Origin: Hyphomonadaceae bacterium
GTDB taxonomy: Bacteria > Pseudomonadota > Alphaproteobacteria > Caulobacterales > Aquidulcibacteraceae
DNA length: 64,000 nucleotides
Reading direction: 5' to 3'
Assembly: GCA_022841905.1 (NCBI GenBank)
Contig: JALHQO010000003.1
Location: forward strand, 293,382-357,381
Under the pieces are notes generated by a model. It saw only the letters and a list, made by a program, of their open reading frames with translations, was not told the origin of the DNA and ran no database searches. The position numbers and the translations under genes were made by a program. Shown one piece after another: positions 16,473-26,630 of this stretch; positions within the stretch are counted from its first letter, which is position 1, and each line of letters begins with the position of its first letter.

Positions 16473-19400
16473 TCACCCATGAGCAGGCGCCAAATCTTCA
16501 GTTGATGCATTCTGCGCGCCGGCGCCCAAAACGACCTCGATGCGATGGCGTCCCCCGTCATGCGGCAGCGGGACGCAAGGCCCCGCCAATTCATGTCCAT
16601 CCACGGTAAGACGTCTAACGCCGGAGGAAACTTCATCGGGATTGACCACCGATATCTCAAAGCTGGTGGCGCCGCGTCGCAGCGTGACGCTAAATCCCGG
16701 CCAGTTTTTTGGAATGCACGGCGCGATGCGGAGCTGGTCGCCTTCGATGCGCAGGCCCAGAATGTACTCAAGGCCGGCGCGGTACATAAGGCCTGCTGAA
16801 CCAGTGTACCAAGTCCAGCCGCCCCGTCCAACTTGGCCCGGCGCCGAATAGACATCGGCGGCCATAACATAAGGTTCCACGCGATAGCGGTGAGCATCGG
16901 TGCGGGTGCGCGCATGATTGATGGGATTGAGCATCCAAAAGAGGGCAGCGGCCTTGTCGCCTTCGCCGAGAGCGGCAAGCGCCATGATCGACCACACGGC
17001 GCCGTGCGAATACTGACCGCCATTCTCCCGGACGCCTGGGGGATACCCCTTGATGTAGCCGGGATCGAGCGGCGCCTTGTCGAAAGGCGGAGCGAACAAT
17101 AGCGCCAAGCCATCCTGCTCGCGGATAAGGTCTCGTTCAACGGCGGCCATAGCGCGCCGCGCCCGCTCAATGTCGGCTGCGCCCGATAACACCGCCCACG
17201 ATTGCGCGATGGAATCGAGACGGCATTCTTCGTTGGCGGCCGATCCTATCGGCTCGCCATTGTCGGCCCATGCCCGCCGGTACCATTCGCCGTCCCAGGC
17301 CTCGCGTTCGAGAGCGTCACGGAGCGATTGGCCATGCTCGCGCCATTGCGCGGTGCGCGCGCCATCGCCTTTGGTTTCGGCAAACGGAAGAAAATCCCGT
17401 AACACGGCAAACAGGAACCAGCCGAGCCAGACGCTTTCACCGCGGCCCTCCAATCCCAACCGATTGAAGCCATCGTTCCAGTCGCCGCCGCCGATGAGGG
17501 GAGCACCGTGGGCGCCAACCGCCAGACTTGCGTCAAGCGCGCGCGCGCAATGTTCGTAGAGCGTTGCAGTGTGATCGCTTCTGTCGGGACGGAAGAACGC
17601 CTCGGCTTGCCCGGCCTGGAGTGGGGGGGCTTCGAGGAAAGACGCATGCGCGTCGAGAACGGCGTCGTCCCCCGTCGTGGCGATGTAGTAGGCGGTCGCG
17701 AAAGGAAGCCAGAGCCGATCGTCGCAGATGCGGGTGCGCACGCCTTGGCCGGTGTGGGGTAGCCACCAATGCTGCACATCGCCTTCTTTGAATTGTTGAG
17801 CGGCGGCGCGTAGGAGATGGGCGCGCGCAAGCTCGGGCCGTGTTATCGTCAGCGCCATAACGTCTTGCAATTGATCGCGGAAGCCATAGGCGCCGCTTGC
17901 TTGATAGAAGCCAGAACGCGCCCATATGCGGCAGGCAAGCGTCTGATAAAGCAGAGCGCCATTCATCATGATGTCGAATGAGCGATCCGGGGTTTTCACT
18001 TCAACCGCCCCGAGCGTGGCGCTCCAAAAGGCGGCCACCTCCTCGAAGACCGCGTCGAGATCAGCGGCGCGATAGCGTTCGATCAGCGTTCTCGCTGTCT
18101 CTGCATTGGGCGCATCGCCGAGCACGAAGACGATCTCGACGCTTTCGCCGGCCGCCAGTTCAATATCGGTCTGCATCGCGGCGCACGGATCAAGGCCCGC
18201 GCCCACGCGTCCCGACAATTTTGCGCCCGCTGCGAGCCCTGCCGGCGCCGAGAGAGAGCCATTGCGACCGATGAACTCGCGCCGGTCACAGGTCCAGTCA
18301 CGCTGGCGCCCTGCCATGTCGGCAAAGGCCACGCGCGCTGCAAACGCCCCGTTCCAGCTATTGCTGGCGAGCAAGGCGCCGGTTTGATCGAGTGCGGTGA
18401 CGATATGAGGCGCCGAAGTCTGCCGTGACGGGCCCAGCACCCATTCCACGTAAGCGGTAATTGCAAGACGCCGGGTCGCCTCTCCGGTGTTGGTCACGCT
18501 CAGGCGAGAGATTTTGACCGGATCAGCGAGCGGGACATACTCGACCAGGCCGAGCGACAGCCCCCGCGCGGCGTGATCGAAGCGGCTGTAGCCGCGCCCG
18601 TGTCGGATCGTGTGAGAGGCGCCTTCATCGTGCAGCGGCGCAGCCGTCGGGCTGAACAGTTCGCCGGTGTCGCGGTCGCACACATAAAAGGCTTGGCCCG
18701 CGGAATCGCGTACGGGATCATTTGACCAGGGCGTGACCTGGTGTTCACGACTGTTTTCGGACCAGACAAATCCGGCGCCGGTTTCGCTCACCTGAAAGCC
18801 AAATCCGGCGTTTGCAATGACGTTGATCCAGGGCGCGGGCGTCGTCTGACCAGGGCCCAAGCTGATGACATATTCATCACCTGTCCGGGCAAAGCCGCCG
18901 AGCCCGTTGAAGTAGTCAAGATCGGGGGCACGGCCTGGCGTCTGCAGGGCCGAGGCGCTCGCGCGCTTGCGCGGCGCTTCGCGTCCGATGTGAGCAGCCT
19001 CGGGGCGGCGGCGCAACTGCTCGGCCAGCGATCCACGATCACCCGTCAGTACAACGCGCGCAGCCGATGCGAGCGCCGCGCGTTCTGGCTCGCCAACCAG
19101 GTCGGCGCGCAAGACAAAGACGTGCCCGCCGGTTTCCGCGCCGATATGGGGGCGCGCCTGGGCGATATGCACCGCGTGCTCGATCGCGTTTTGCAGCTCC
19201 TGTTGATACGACGCCGCGCGCTCGTTCACGATGACGAGATCGACAGCCATACGCTTGGTGCGCAGATATTCGAAGGCCTGCAGCGTCTCTTCCACGATAG
19301 CGATTTCATGGGCGTCAGAGAGGCGAACGAGTACGATCGGCAGATCGCCGGAGACGCCCATACTCCACAGTCGCGACTGGTCGGCGCGTCCCGCGCTGAT

Positions 19401-22400
19401 GGCGTCCGAGCCCGGGCGCATAGCCGGGTTTGCATAGAGGAGATGGCCTGCAAGGCGCTGATAAAGGCCTGCAGCGGCGCGGTCGACGCCTAAGTGATGC
19501 AGTTCGATTTGCGCTTGCGTCCAAGCCAGCGCCTCGGCGCGCGCGAAGGCTGCGCTGTCATTGTGTTTGTCGATGAGTTCGATCAGCTCTTGGCGCGAGG
19601 AGGCAGCCATGGTCCAGAAATGAATGCGTGCGTTCTCGCCGGGAGCGAGCCGCACGCGCCGGCGCAGTGCAAAGATAGGATCGAGCGTGGCGCCGGTGGC
19701 GCCCGACAGCGGCGCACCGCTCAGTACGGCGAGCGGCTGAGCGGCGTCCCGGCCACGACCAAGAAACTTCCCGCGGTCGGTCTCAAACTCGCGCTGTCCC
19801 ACCAGCTCGCCTTCGACGACGGCCAAATGCGCGGCCCAAATCGCCGGCTCTTCGGGATTGCGCAACCTACGCCGCGCGATCAGCGCGCCGGTTCGCGGCA
19901 AATGCTCGATTTCCACAAAGAGTTTAGAAAAGGCCGGGTGGGCAATGTCGCTGGCGGCGGTGCTAAGCGCCAATTCAGCGTAGGAGGTGACTTCCACCTC
20001 GCGCGCTGAAATGCTGGTATTGCGGATCGACAGGCGACGAACTTCAGCGTCATCTTCCTCAGACACGATGATTTCGAGCGTTGTGGCGAGCCCATCGCCG
20101 CTACAGGAAAACTCTGCTTTGCCTTCGTCAAAGGAGACACGGTGCGTATGGGCGCTGCGGCGCGCCGGCTGAAGCGTGGGCGACCAGAAGACATCGCGCT
20201 CGACGTCGCGAATATAAAGGAACGCCCCCCAATCGTCGCACGTCGCGTCTTCGCGCCAGCGCGTCAAGGCGAGCCCGCGCCAGCTGGAATAGCCAGCGCC
20301 GCTGGCCGTGAGCATGACGCTATAGCTTCCATTAGAGAGCAAGTGCGCCGACGGTGAAGCGCTCCAGGGCGAAGGGCTGCGCGGCGAAGGCGCAGAACTC
20401 CTCTCGGCGATGGCTTGGGCCGCGCTTTCCTCGCCATGCGAAGCAGGCGGCGGCTGAACATCGAGCGGCACGCGCTCCTGAAGCAGAAGTTCAGCAGCCT
20501 TTATCATTGGCTCTGCATGGAAACGCGTCCGCAAGACATTGTCGCAGAGCACATTGGTGATGGCGCTTATGGTCATGCCCTGGTGATGGGCCATGAAGGA
20601 TTGGACGATTTCAGAGCGTCGCCCGACCTGCACGCGCTCGGGCGTGAAGTCGACGGCCTCGTAGAACCCAAAGCGCCCAAGCGCGCCCATCTCGGCCAGT
20701 GCGCGGAAGTTGCGCACGGCCGCGAGCGGCTGCACCATAGCGCCCAGAGCGGTCGCGTAGGGCGAGATCACAAGGTTGTCGGCCAAACCCCGTTTGAGCC
20801 CAAGGCCGGGAACGCCGAAGTTCGAGTATTGATAATTGAGTTCGAGATCGCGTGCATTGTAGGCGGACTCAGATATGCCCCACGGCGTTCTCATCCGGCG
20901 GCCGTGTTCGATTTGCTGGTGCACGATCAATTCATTCGTGCGTTCCAGGAGGCTGTATCGCGGCTCGTGCAAAACCAGCGCCGGCATCAGGTATTCAAAC
21001 ATTGATCCTGACCACGAGATCAACGCTGGCCCTTGCGAAAGGAGGGTAACGGCGTGCCCCAACCTGAACCAATGCTTGGTGGGCGCATCGCCTTTAGCGA
21101 TGGCAAAGAGGCTTGCAAGGCGCGCTTCTGAAGCAAGCAAGTCGTAACAGCTTGGATCAAGCACGCCATCGGCGCCGCGATAGCCGATCGATAACAAAAG
21201 CCGGTGACGGTCGAGGAGGAAGCTGAAGTCCATCTCGATCGCCAAAGTCCGAAAGGCGCGGGCAAGCGAAGTGAGCTTCGGGCCGAGCGCCACGTCCGCG
21301 CGTGAGAGCGCCTCATTGAGGCGTCCGGCGAAGCTGAGGGCGGCGGCGCGGAGCCAGTAGACAAGGTCTTGGCTTGCGGCGTCGCTATGGTCGAGCGCGT
21401 GCGCTGCGACCGTGTCGGCAATGGTTTCGGCCCGGCGCGACAGCGCAGAAAGGGTCTCAATCGGGCTGGCCTCATCTATCGCGATGGCGCGGGCAGTCTC
21501 CTCAAGCTCGGCGAGGTCGCGTTCGACCTGCGCCCAGGCAAGCGCCGGCATTCGTCGCAGCGCGCGCAAGTTGGCCGCTTCTGTGCGGGCGATCGTCAAA
21601 GCATCGATGTCGAGAGCCGAGCACGCCGCCTTTGCCGGACGCGCCGCCCATTCAAGACAAGCATTCGCCACAACGATCAGGTGGCCGGCGAGATTGCCGC
21701 TATCGACGGACGAGACATAGCGCGGCTCAAGGGCGCGCAGATCGTGGGTGTCATACCAATTGTAGAAATGGCCGCGAAAGCGATCGAGCTTATGCAATGT
21801 CGCCAAAGTTGCTTCCAGCCGCGTGAGCGTGTCGCTGAGGCTGGCCCAGCCCAAGTCACGCGCAGCAAGCGCCGACAATAAATAGAGCCCAATGTTTGTG
21901 GGCGACGTGCGATGGGCTACGACATCTGTCGGGTCTTGCTGGAAGTTGTCGGGAGGCAGCCAATTGTGGGCGGGCGTGACGAAGGTCTCAAAATAGCGCC
22001 AGGTGCGCCGCGCGATGAGACGCAAGGCGCGGGCGTCGTCGGCCGTTAGTCTATGGGCGCGCCGCGGATGCGTCCCACTTACCCAGACAGCGATTGCAGG
22101 AGAAGCCGCCCACACAAGTGCGAGCGTGGCGGCGGCGGCGCTGATGTGCCCGTGCGCACTCCAGCTGACGCCAAGCGCCGTGATGGCGATCACCGCCACG
22201 CCGTACATGGAGCGATAATAGGAGGCCAAAGTGGGCCGCGCGCCGAAACGCGCTTGCGCCGCTGGTGTCCACTCCAAGAGCTTCTTGCGTGAGACAAGGC
22301 GCACGAGCGTGCGCGCCGCCGCATCGGTCATCAGCAATGCTTGATGCGCAAGCAAGGCGCCCGACAAGAGCCATTGGCCAAGGGCTAGTCTGACGCTGTC

Positions 22401-25115
22401 GGCGACCGCGCGCAGATCGCGCCGGCCCGCACGGCCCCAGCGGGGGGCGAACAAGGCGAGGACCGGAAGGAACGGCGCCGCCGCCAGGAGCGCCAAGATG
22501 AAGCCTATCCAGGCGAGCGAGGCCGCTTGCGGCAAAGCAAGGCCGGCGAGCAAGGCGAGCGTCGCTGCGGGTGCTGCAAACGAGCGGCGTAGATTGTCGA
22601 TCATCTTCCAGCGTCCTACCGCTGTGACGGCGACAGGCTTGCCGCGGAGATCGCGAGCGAGGCCGGTGATCCAGGGCAGCAGCTGCCAGTCGCCGCGCGC
22701 CCAACGATGGTGGCGCAGCGCCGCGGCGTCGTACCGGTCAGGGAAATCTTCCACGAATTCGATGTCGGAGACCAAGGCCGCTCGCGCGAAATCGCCCTCG
22801 AAGAGATCGTGGCTTAACAGCGAAGAGACGGGAACGCGTTCGCAAAGCGCTGCGCGGAAGGCATCAACGTCGTAGATGCCTTTTCCGGTATAGGAGCCTT
22901 CACCCAGCAAATCCTGATAGACGTCGGACGCCGCCGCCGCATAGGGATCGATACCCGACATGCTAGAGAAGATGCGCAAGAATGGCGTGGCGTCGCGGCC
23001 GATCGGCATGGACGGCGTCACACGCGGCTGGAGTATGCCATACCCTTCAACGACCCGGCGCTTGACCGGATCGAAGCGCGGCGCATTAAGGGGATGCGCC
23101 ATCTTGCCGATCAATCGGCGAACCGCCTCAGCCGTCAGGCGTGTGTCAGCATCGAGCGTGATGACATAGCGCACCCCCGCCGGCGCCAGTGGCGGCGCGC
23201 CAGCCACGGACACAAACGTCGTCGCTTTGCCGCCGCGCAGCAATTCGTTCAGTTCGCTAAGCTTGCCGCGCTTGCGTTCCCAGCCGATCCACTTGCCTTC
23301 GCTCTGTGTCCACACGCGCTTGCGGTGGAGCAGCAGAAAACGCGAACCGGCGCGTCCAGCTCCGTATTTTTGGTTGAGCCGCGCTATACCCTGCGCAGCT
23401 GTCCCCAAGAGCGCATCATCACTGTCCGCGTGCGCAGCGTCTGCATCGGCCCAATCCGACAGGAGCGCGAAATAGACCTCGCCCTTGGGGCTTGAGAGGT
23501 AGTGCACCTCCAAACGCTGAATGAGGTCCTCAACGGACCCCTCAGAGGTCAACATGGTCGGCGCCACAACGAGCGTGCGCAGCGCATCAGGCACGCCCTC
23601 GGGTAATTCCATCGCGGGCAGGGAGGTCGCAACGAGCCCGCGCGTCAGAAAATAGTTCACCAATGAAACCGCCGCTTCCGCAGCGGGCACGGCGCCCAGA
23701 AAGCCGAGCAGCGCCAGCCAACGCCACTCGAGGCCAAACGACGCCATGACTGACAGGCCCGCCACGAGCAGGGCGATGCTGGCTGAGACGCCGGCGGCGA
23801 CATAGCCGCCGACGCCCAGGCCCTTGGCCACACGCGAGGGCCAGCTCAGCACCGGAGCGCGGTAGCCCAGCGCCCTCTCAAACCATGGGCGGCCCCCGCC
23901 AATAAGGTAATGACCAGGATCGGCGATGCGGGGGTTGTGTTGACTTTCGGCGCGTGGCGCTTGCGCGGCGGCGGCGGCGGCGCTGCGGGCTACGTCCAGC
24001 TCAGCGCGCCCTGCGCCGCGCGCCAGCTCCTCGACCGCGCGCCGATAGAGGTCGCGGGTTGGGAAATCCATGCGCGCAAACGGGCTCGAGTTCGCCAACA
24101 CGCCATCTATGAGGCTCACGCGTTCGATGAGATCGCGCCAGTCGACATCATTGGCGAGGCGCATGCTGGTAATGATGTTGCGCACCGTGATCGTGGCGTT
24201 GATTTCGCGCTGCTGCTCGGCGCCGACGACCTCGTCAATGCTTGTTCTTTCAAAGGCGAGGCGCTGTTCGAGCCACGCCAAGGCGGGCGCCACACTTGGA
24301 TCTTGATCGCGAAGACGCTGCGCCAGCTGGTCAGTGAACGCGTTGCTCGGGGCTGCGCCGCCGAGTGCGGCCAGACTTTCCTTCAGCGTGTCTCCTCCGC
24401 GCGCAGCGTCGGTGATGAGCTTGTCGGCTAAAGCGTCGGCTCTGATGCGCGCGGCCCTGGCGCGCAGCGTCGCTTCGGCAAAGCGGCGCAAATTCTCCAC
24501 CAGCAGCACCCTCAGCGTGATGGGTACAGCCCAAAGTTCGCCGATCATGAGCGGCGCCGCAGTTTGATAAGCGCAAAGAAAGCGGCACAAGATATCGGGG
24601 TCGAAGTGGCTATCGGTGTGCGCGACGTAGGCCCATGTCGCGCCCAGCACGCGAGGATAGCCCGCCAGCAAACCCGATCCGAGTTTCGGCAGGCGCTTGT
24701 AATAGCCGGGCGGCAGATCTGTCTTGATGTCGCGGATCTGGCGTTCGACGACGTGGTAATTGTCAAGAATCCATTCGCCGGCCGGCGCGATGGTTTCGCC
24801 GGCCGCGGCTGCGGCCGAAAGGGTTTGGAAAACCTCGTTCAGGGCCTGCGCGTTCTGGCCAACGCGGCGTGCAAGGGAGGGACGCGAGACGCGCCGCGGC
24901 GCGATGATGTGCTCGCGGGCGAGATTACGGGCGTGTTCTTCTAGCTTCTCGACGCTGTAGAGCGCCTGACGCAATGGCGCTTGATCATTCCAAGGCGATC
25001 GCTTCGCCTCAACTGACGCCCGTTGCGGGCCGCCGTCGTTCGGCATTGTCGCCAGCACGACATCCGCGCGCGCGCGGTGCGGCCTCCGGCGCTTGCGGGT
25101 GGGCGTTGACTTCAT
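16473..25115 (-). CDS. ndvB: Cyclic beta-1,2-glucan synthetase (NdvB/ChvB)
   Basis: 2880 residues, the full size of ChvB/NdvB. It polymerises UDP-glucose into cyclic beta-1,2-glucans at the inner membrane for the periplasm, where they serve osmoprotection and host or surface interactions. Domains in order: N-terminal region; membrane helices near 435-500; GT84 glucosyltransferase with ITLDADTRLTAEAV (about 655) and RHHRWARGDWQLL (about 803); further helices around 850-1050; glycoamylase-like domain with SFMAHHQGMTISA (about 1510), which sets chain length; two GH94 phosphorylase-like segments, the last with IGGGDWNDGFNRLG (about 2545). All key motifs are present and the frame is intact. The start overlaps the 88-residue upstream gene by 4 bp, and a FixK-type box lies upstream of that gene. 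Confidence 0.95.
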   Translation of the reverse strand: MKSTPTRKRRRPHRARADVVLATMPNDGGPQRASVEAKRSPWNDQAPLRQALYSVEKLEEHARNLAREHIIAPRRVSRPSLARRVGQNAQALNEVFQTLSAAAAAGETIAPAGEWILDNYHVVERQIRDIKTDLPPGYYKRLPKLGSGLLAGYPRVLGATWAYVAHTDSHFDPDILCRFLCAYQTAAPLMIGELWAVPITLRVLLVENLRRFAEATLRARAARIRADALADKLITDAARGGDTLKESLAALGGAAPSNAFTDQLAQRLRDQDPSVAPALAWLEQRLAFERTSIDEVVGAEQQREINATITVRNIITSMRLANDVDWRDLIERVSLIDGVLANSSPFARMDFPTRDLYRRAVEELARGAGRAELDVARSAAAAAAQAPRAESQHNPRIADPGHYLIGGGRPWFERALGYRAPVLSWPSRVAKGLGVGGYVAAGVSASIALLVAGLSVMASFGLEWRWLALLGFLGAVPAAEAAVSLVNYFLTRGLVATSLPAMELPEGVPDALRTLVVAPTMLTSEGSVEDLIQRLEVHYLSSPKGEVYFALLSDWADADAAHADSDDALLGTAAQGIARLNQKYGAGRAGSRFLLLHRKRVWTQSEGKWIGWERKRGKLSELNELLRGGKATTFVSVAGAPPLAPAGVRYVITLDADTRLTAEAVRRLIGKMAHPLNAPRFDPVKRRVVEGYGILQPRVTPSMPIGRDATPFLRIFSSMSGIDPYAAAASDVYQDLLGEGSYTGKGIYDVDAFRAALCERVPVSSLLSHDLFEGDFARAALVSDIEFVEDFPDRYDAAALRHHRWARGDWQLLPWITGLARDLRGKPVAVTAVGRWKMIDNLRRSFAAPAATLALLAGLALPQAASLAWIGFILALLAAAPFLPVLALFAPRWGRAGRRDLRAVADSVRLALGQWLLSGALLAHQALLMTDAAARTLVRLVSRKKLLEWTPAAQARFGARPTLASYYRSMYGVAVIAITALGVSWSAHGHISAAAATLALVWAASPAIAVWVSGTHPRRAHRLTADDARALRLIARRTWRYFETFVTPAHNWLPPDNFQQDPTDVVAHRTSPTNIGLYLLSALAARDLGWASLSDTLTRLEATLATLHKLDRFRGHFYNWYDTHDLRALEPRYVSSVDSGNLAGHLIVVANACLEWAARPAKAACSALDIDALTIARTEAANLRALRRMPALAWAQVERDLAELEETARAIAIDEASPIETLSALSRRAETIADTVAAHALDHSDAASQDLVYWLRAAALSFAGRLNEALSRADVALGPKLTSLARAFRTLAIEMDFSFLLDRHRLLLSIGYRGADGVLDPSCYDLLASEARLASLFAIAKGDAPTKHWFRLGHAVTLLSQGPALISWSGSMFEYLMPALVLHEPRYSLLERTNELIVHQQIEHGRRMRTPWGISESAYNARDLELNYQYSNFGVPGLGLKRGLADNLVISPYATALGAMVQPLAAVRNFRALAEMGALGRFGFYEAVDFTPERVQVGRRSEIVQSFMAHHQGMTISAITNVLCDNVLRTRFHAEPMIKAAELLLQERVPLDVQPPPASHGEESAAQAIAERSSAPSPRSPSPWSASPSAHLLSNGSYSVMLTASGAGYSSWRGLALTRWREDATCDDWGAFLYIRDVERDVFWSPTLQPARRSAHTHRVSFDEGKAEFSCSGDGLATTLEIIVSEEDDAEVRRLSIRNTSISAREVEVTSYAELALSTAASDIAHPAFSKLFVEIEHLPRTGALIARRRLRNPEEPAIWAAHLAVVEGELVGQREFETDRGKFLGRGRDAAQPLAVLSGAPLSGATGATLDPIFALRRRVRLAPGENARIHFWTMAASSRQELIELIDKHNDSAAFARAEALAWTQAQIELHHLGVDRAAAGLYQRLAGHLLYANPAMRPGSDAISAGRADQSRLWSMGVSGDLPIVLVRLSDAHEIAIVEETLQAFEYLRTKRMAVDLVIVNERAASYQQELQNAIEHAVHIAQARPHIGAETGGHVFVLRADLVGEPERAALASAARVVLTGDRGSLAEQLRRRPEAAHIGREAPRKRASASALQTPGRAPDLDYFNGLGGFARTGDEYVISLGPGQTTPAPWINVIANAGFGFQVSETGAGFVWSENSREHQVTPWSNDPVRDSAGQAFYVCDRDTGELFSPTAAPLHDEGASHTIRHGRGYSRFDHAARGLSLGLVEYVPLADPVKISRLSVTNTGEATRRLAITAYVEWVLGPSRQTSAPHIVTALDQTGALLASNSWNGAFAARVAFADMAGRQRDWTCDRREFIGRNGSLSAPAGLAAGAKLSGRVGAGLDPCAAMQTDIELAAGESVEIVFVLGDAPNAETARTLIERYRAADLDAVFEEVAAFWSATLGAVEVKTPDRSFDIMMNGALLYQTLACRIWARSGFYQASGAYGFRDQLQDVMALTITRPELARAHLLRAAAQQFKEGDVQHWWLPHTGQGVRTRICDDRLWLPFATAYYIATTGDDAVLDAHASFLEAPPLQAGQAEAFFRPDRSDHTATLYEHCARALDASLAVGAHGAPLIGGGDWNDGFNRLGLEGRGESVWLGWFLFAVLRDFLPFAETKGDGARTAQWREHGQSLRDALEREAWDGEWYRRAWADNGEPIGSAANEECRLDSIAQSWAVLSGAADIERARRAMAAVERDLIREQDGLALLFAPPFDKAPLDPGYIKGYPPGVRENGGQYSHGAVWSIMALAALGEGDKAAALFWMLNPINHARTRTDAHRYRVEPYVMAADVYSAPGQVGRGGWTWYTGSAGLMYRAGLEYILGLRIEGDQLRIAPCIPKNWPGFSVTLRRGATSFEISVVNPDEVSSGVRRLTVDGHELAGPCVPLPHDGGRHRIEVVLGAGAQNASTEDLAPAHG

Positions 25116-25378
25116 CCAAAGCGCAGGACGCGCCTGGGCGCCCGTATGCGGGCGGCGGCCGCCGCGCGCGGCGATGGGACGAAGTAAACGGGCTCGCTCT
25201 CTTCAAGTGTCGTGGGCTCGGCGATGATGGTCACGTCCTCGCCATGGCGGCGTATGGCTTCGGCCATGCGCTGCGCCTGCGCGAGGGCTGCGGCGTAGGA
25301 CCCGCATGGCGCAGTTACAGCGCAGCCAGATTGCACGGCCCAGCCGCTTTGTGCGCGCACGATTGTGAAAGTCTGCAT
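25112..25378 (-). CDS. Small conserved-looking protein coupled to ndvB
   Basis: 88 residues from the ATG at 25376-25378. It begins MQTFTIVRAQSGWAVQSG, then has AAALAQAQRMAEAIRRHGED and VTIIAEPTTLEE. The beta-beta-alpha-beta pattern resembles the small DUF2188-type fold. It ends in a 4-bp overlap (ATGA) with ndvB, so the two are translationally coupled and probably co-regulated. A perfect TTGA-N6-TCAA box lies 76 bp upstream. Its role in glucan synthesis is unknown; it could be a regulatory partner or simply a leader gene. Confidence 0.75.
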   Translation of the reverse strand: MQTFTIVRAQSGWAVQSGCAVTAPCGSYAAALAQAQRMAEAIRRHGEDVTIIAEPTTLEESEPVYFVPSPRAAAAARIRAPRRVLRFG

Positions 25379-25737
25379 GGCGTGGGTTCCCACGCTCTCG
25401 ATCGCGGAGAGCGATATCGCGGTGGCCAGTTAAGCAGCGGCCTCAAGCTGACCATTGAGGAAGATCAAGTACCGCCGATAATCGGCGCGCCGATTGTCTT
25501 GTGCGTAAGCATCGATGCTCGGCAGCGCACATTCTGACATGTCCGCTCAGCCACGGCGAGACAAAGATGGCGCCGCCAGCTGCACTGGCATGCTTGCTAA
25601 GTTTTCACGCGATCTGTGCGGTGTCGTACAGAACGGCTTTGAAACTGCGGACTAACTTCTCCCTCGGTGACGAACGGGCGCTTAAGCCGCCTTGCTCGGC
25701 GGAACTCGGAGGAACTCGTAGGAACTTGAGGAACTTT
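25379..25737. other. Intergenic region carrying the ndvB operon promoter
   Basis: 359 bp between divergent genes. It contains the FixK-type box at 25455-25468. Just before the 25738 gene is a short iteration of GGAACT (25701-25735: GGAACTCGGAGGAACTCGTA and onward), probably a slippage tract. Confidence 0.5.
25455..25468. promoter_or_regulatory. FixK/Fnr-type operator, perfect
   Basis: TTGAGGAAGATCAA on the plus strand (TTGATCTTCCTCAA on minus), an exact TTGA-N6-TCAA palindrome. It ends 76 bp before the start of the 88-residue gene that leads into ndvB, a normal distance for activation of that operon. Confidence 0.7.
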
Positions 25738-25914
25738 ATGTCGGCATCGCAGCAAGAGTTCCTGAAAGTCTGCACTGTCTGCGGCGAGATTTTCGACGCT
25801 AACATCGAAGCCGAAGGCATCCATCACCGGCAGCTGGCGCATGCGCCGTTGCGGCCTGCGCAGAAACCAAGGCGGCGACCGGCGCTGACCGTGATGTGCG
25901 CCCAAGCGCGCTAA
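25738..25914 (+). CDS. Small Cys/His protein (58 aa), possible zinc-binding
   Basis: 58 residues from the ATG at 25738, with GAGG eight bases upstream. The sequence MSASQQEFLKVCTVCGEIF has a CxxC knuckle. HHRQLAH follows at residues 29-35, so a C2H2/C2HC-like single zinc site is possible. The C-terminal half is basic and Pro-rich. Too short for family assignment; the CxxC plus His pair and the good ribosome-binding site are the reasons to call it. Confidence 0.6.
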   Translation: MSASQQEFLKVCTVCGEIFDANIEAEGIHHRQLAHAPLRPAQKPRRRPALTVMCAQAR

Positions 25915-26255
25915 GCCAAAGAGGCAAGGGGTCGTCTTAGCCGCCGTCCCGGCCTGTTGTGAAACGGCCTCCAATCGGCCCGTCTGGTTGGAAGGCCGTT
26001 TCGCTTTCCACCGATGAGGACGCACGATCATGCGCCAAGCTGGACTGAACTTGCGGGCCCGCGCGCAAGCGAACGACGGGGAACAAGGCAAAAGCGGGTG
26101 TTGGCGCAAGTCTCAGAGTGGCGCGCTCAGGTCCGTCAAGAAGCGCTGGTGGTCTGCGCACTGCGCTTTGCTTGAAGCGGTTGCGCACGATCAAGGTTTT
26201 CCTCTCATCTTGGCGTGATCATTTTCGCGAACGAACTCTAGATCGGAGAGATGAG
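25915..26255. other. Intergenic region before the receiver-domain gene
   Basis: 341 bp. It has an imperfect inverted repeat GAAACGGCCT...AGGCCGTTTC at about 25961-26011 (arms about 10 bp), directly after the small Cys/His gene; this could be a terminator stem although no T tract follows. No gene or FixK box seen. Confidence 0.4.
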
Positions 26256-26630
26256 TTGCCCATCCGGCGCACACGGCCCGCGCTTGTGGTTGTGGAACGC
26301 GACGAAGTCTTGCGGTCGGCCCTGACGTTCGCCTTCGAGCTGGAAGGATATTGTGTGAGCGGCTATTGCGACGGGCCGACAGCGCTCGCAGGCGCGCTCG
26401 GGCCCGATGCATGCATCATCCTGGATCACAATGCGCCGCACATGAGCTGGAGCGAGTTCCTGGATCGCCTTCCCGCCGAACGCAAACAATCCCCACGAGC
26501 CGTACTGATCGCTTCGCGTCCGTCGCCGGACACGCGCAAGCGCGCGCAGGCTGCGGGGGTGGAGATCGTCGAAAAGCCATTACTCGGCGATGCTCTGAGC
26601 CGGGCCGTGTACCGGCTGCTCATCGCCTGA
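26256..26630 (+). CDS. Single-domain response regulator (receiver only)
   Basis: 124 residues from a TTG at 26256 preceded by GGAGAG; the frame is open further upstream but the extra residues look non-coding. It is a CheY-like receiver: ALVVVERDEVLRSALTFAFE (acidic pocket reduced to E-R-D-E), CIILDHNAP with the phospho-acceptor Asp at the end of strand 3 (about residue 55), VLIASR with Ser at the Thr/Ser switch, and IVEKPLLGDAL with the conserved Lys. There is no output domain, so it acts through protein contacts. The 27-kb kinase fragment lies downstream on the opposite strand. Confidence 0.8.
   Translation: MPIRRTRPALVVVERDEVLRSALTFAFELEGYCVSGYCDGPTALAGALGPDACIILDHNAPHMSWSEFLDRLPAERKQSPRAVLIASRPSPDTRKRAQAAGVEIVEKPLLGDALSRAVYRLLIA

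Noticed and set aside
16473..25115. Many long antisense frames opposite ndvB
   Set aside because: High GC with biased third positions creates open antisense frames; none has a motif, and ndvB is intact.
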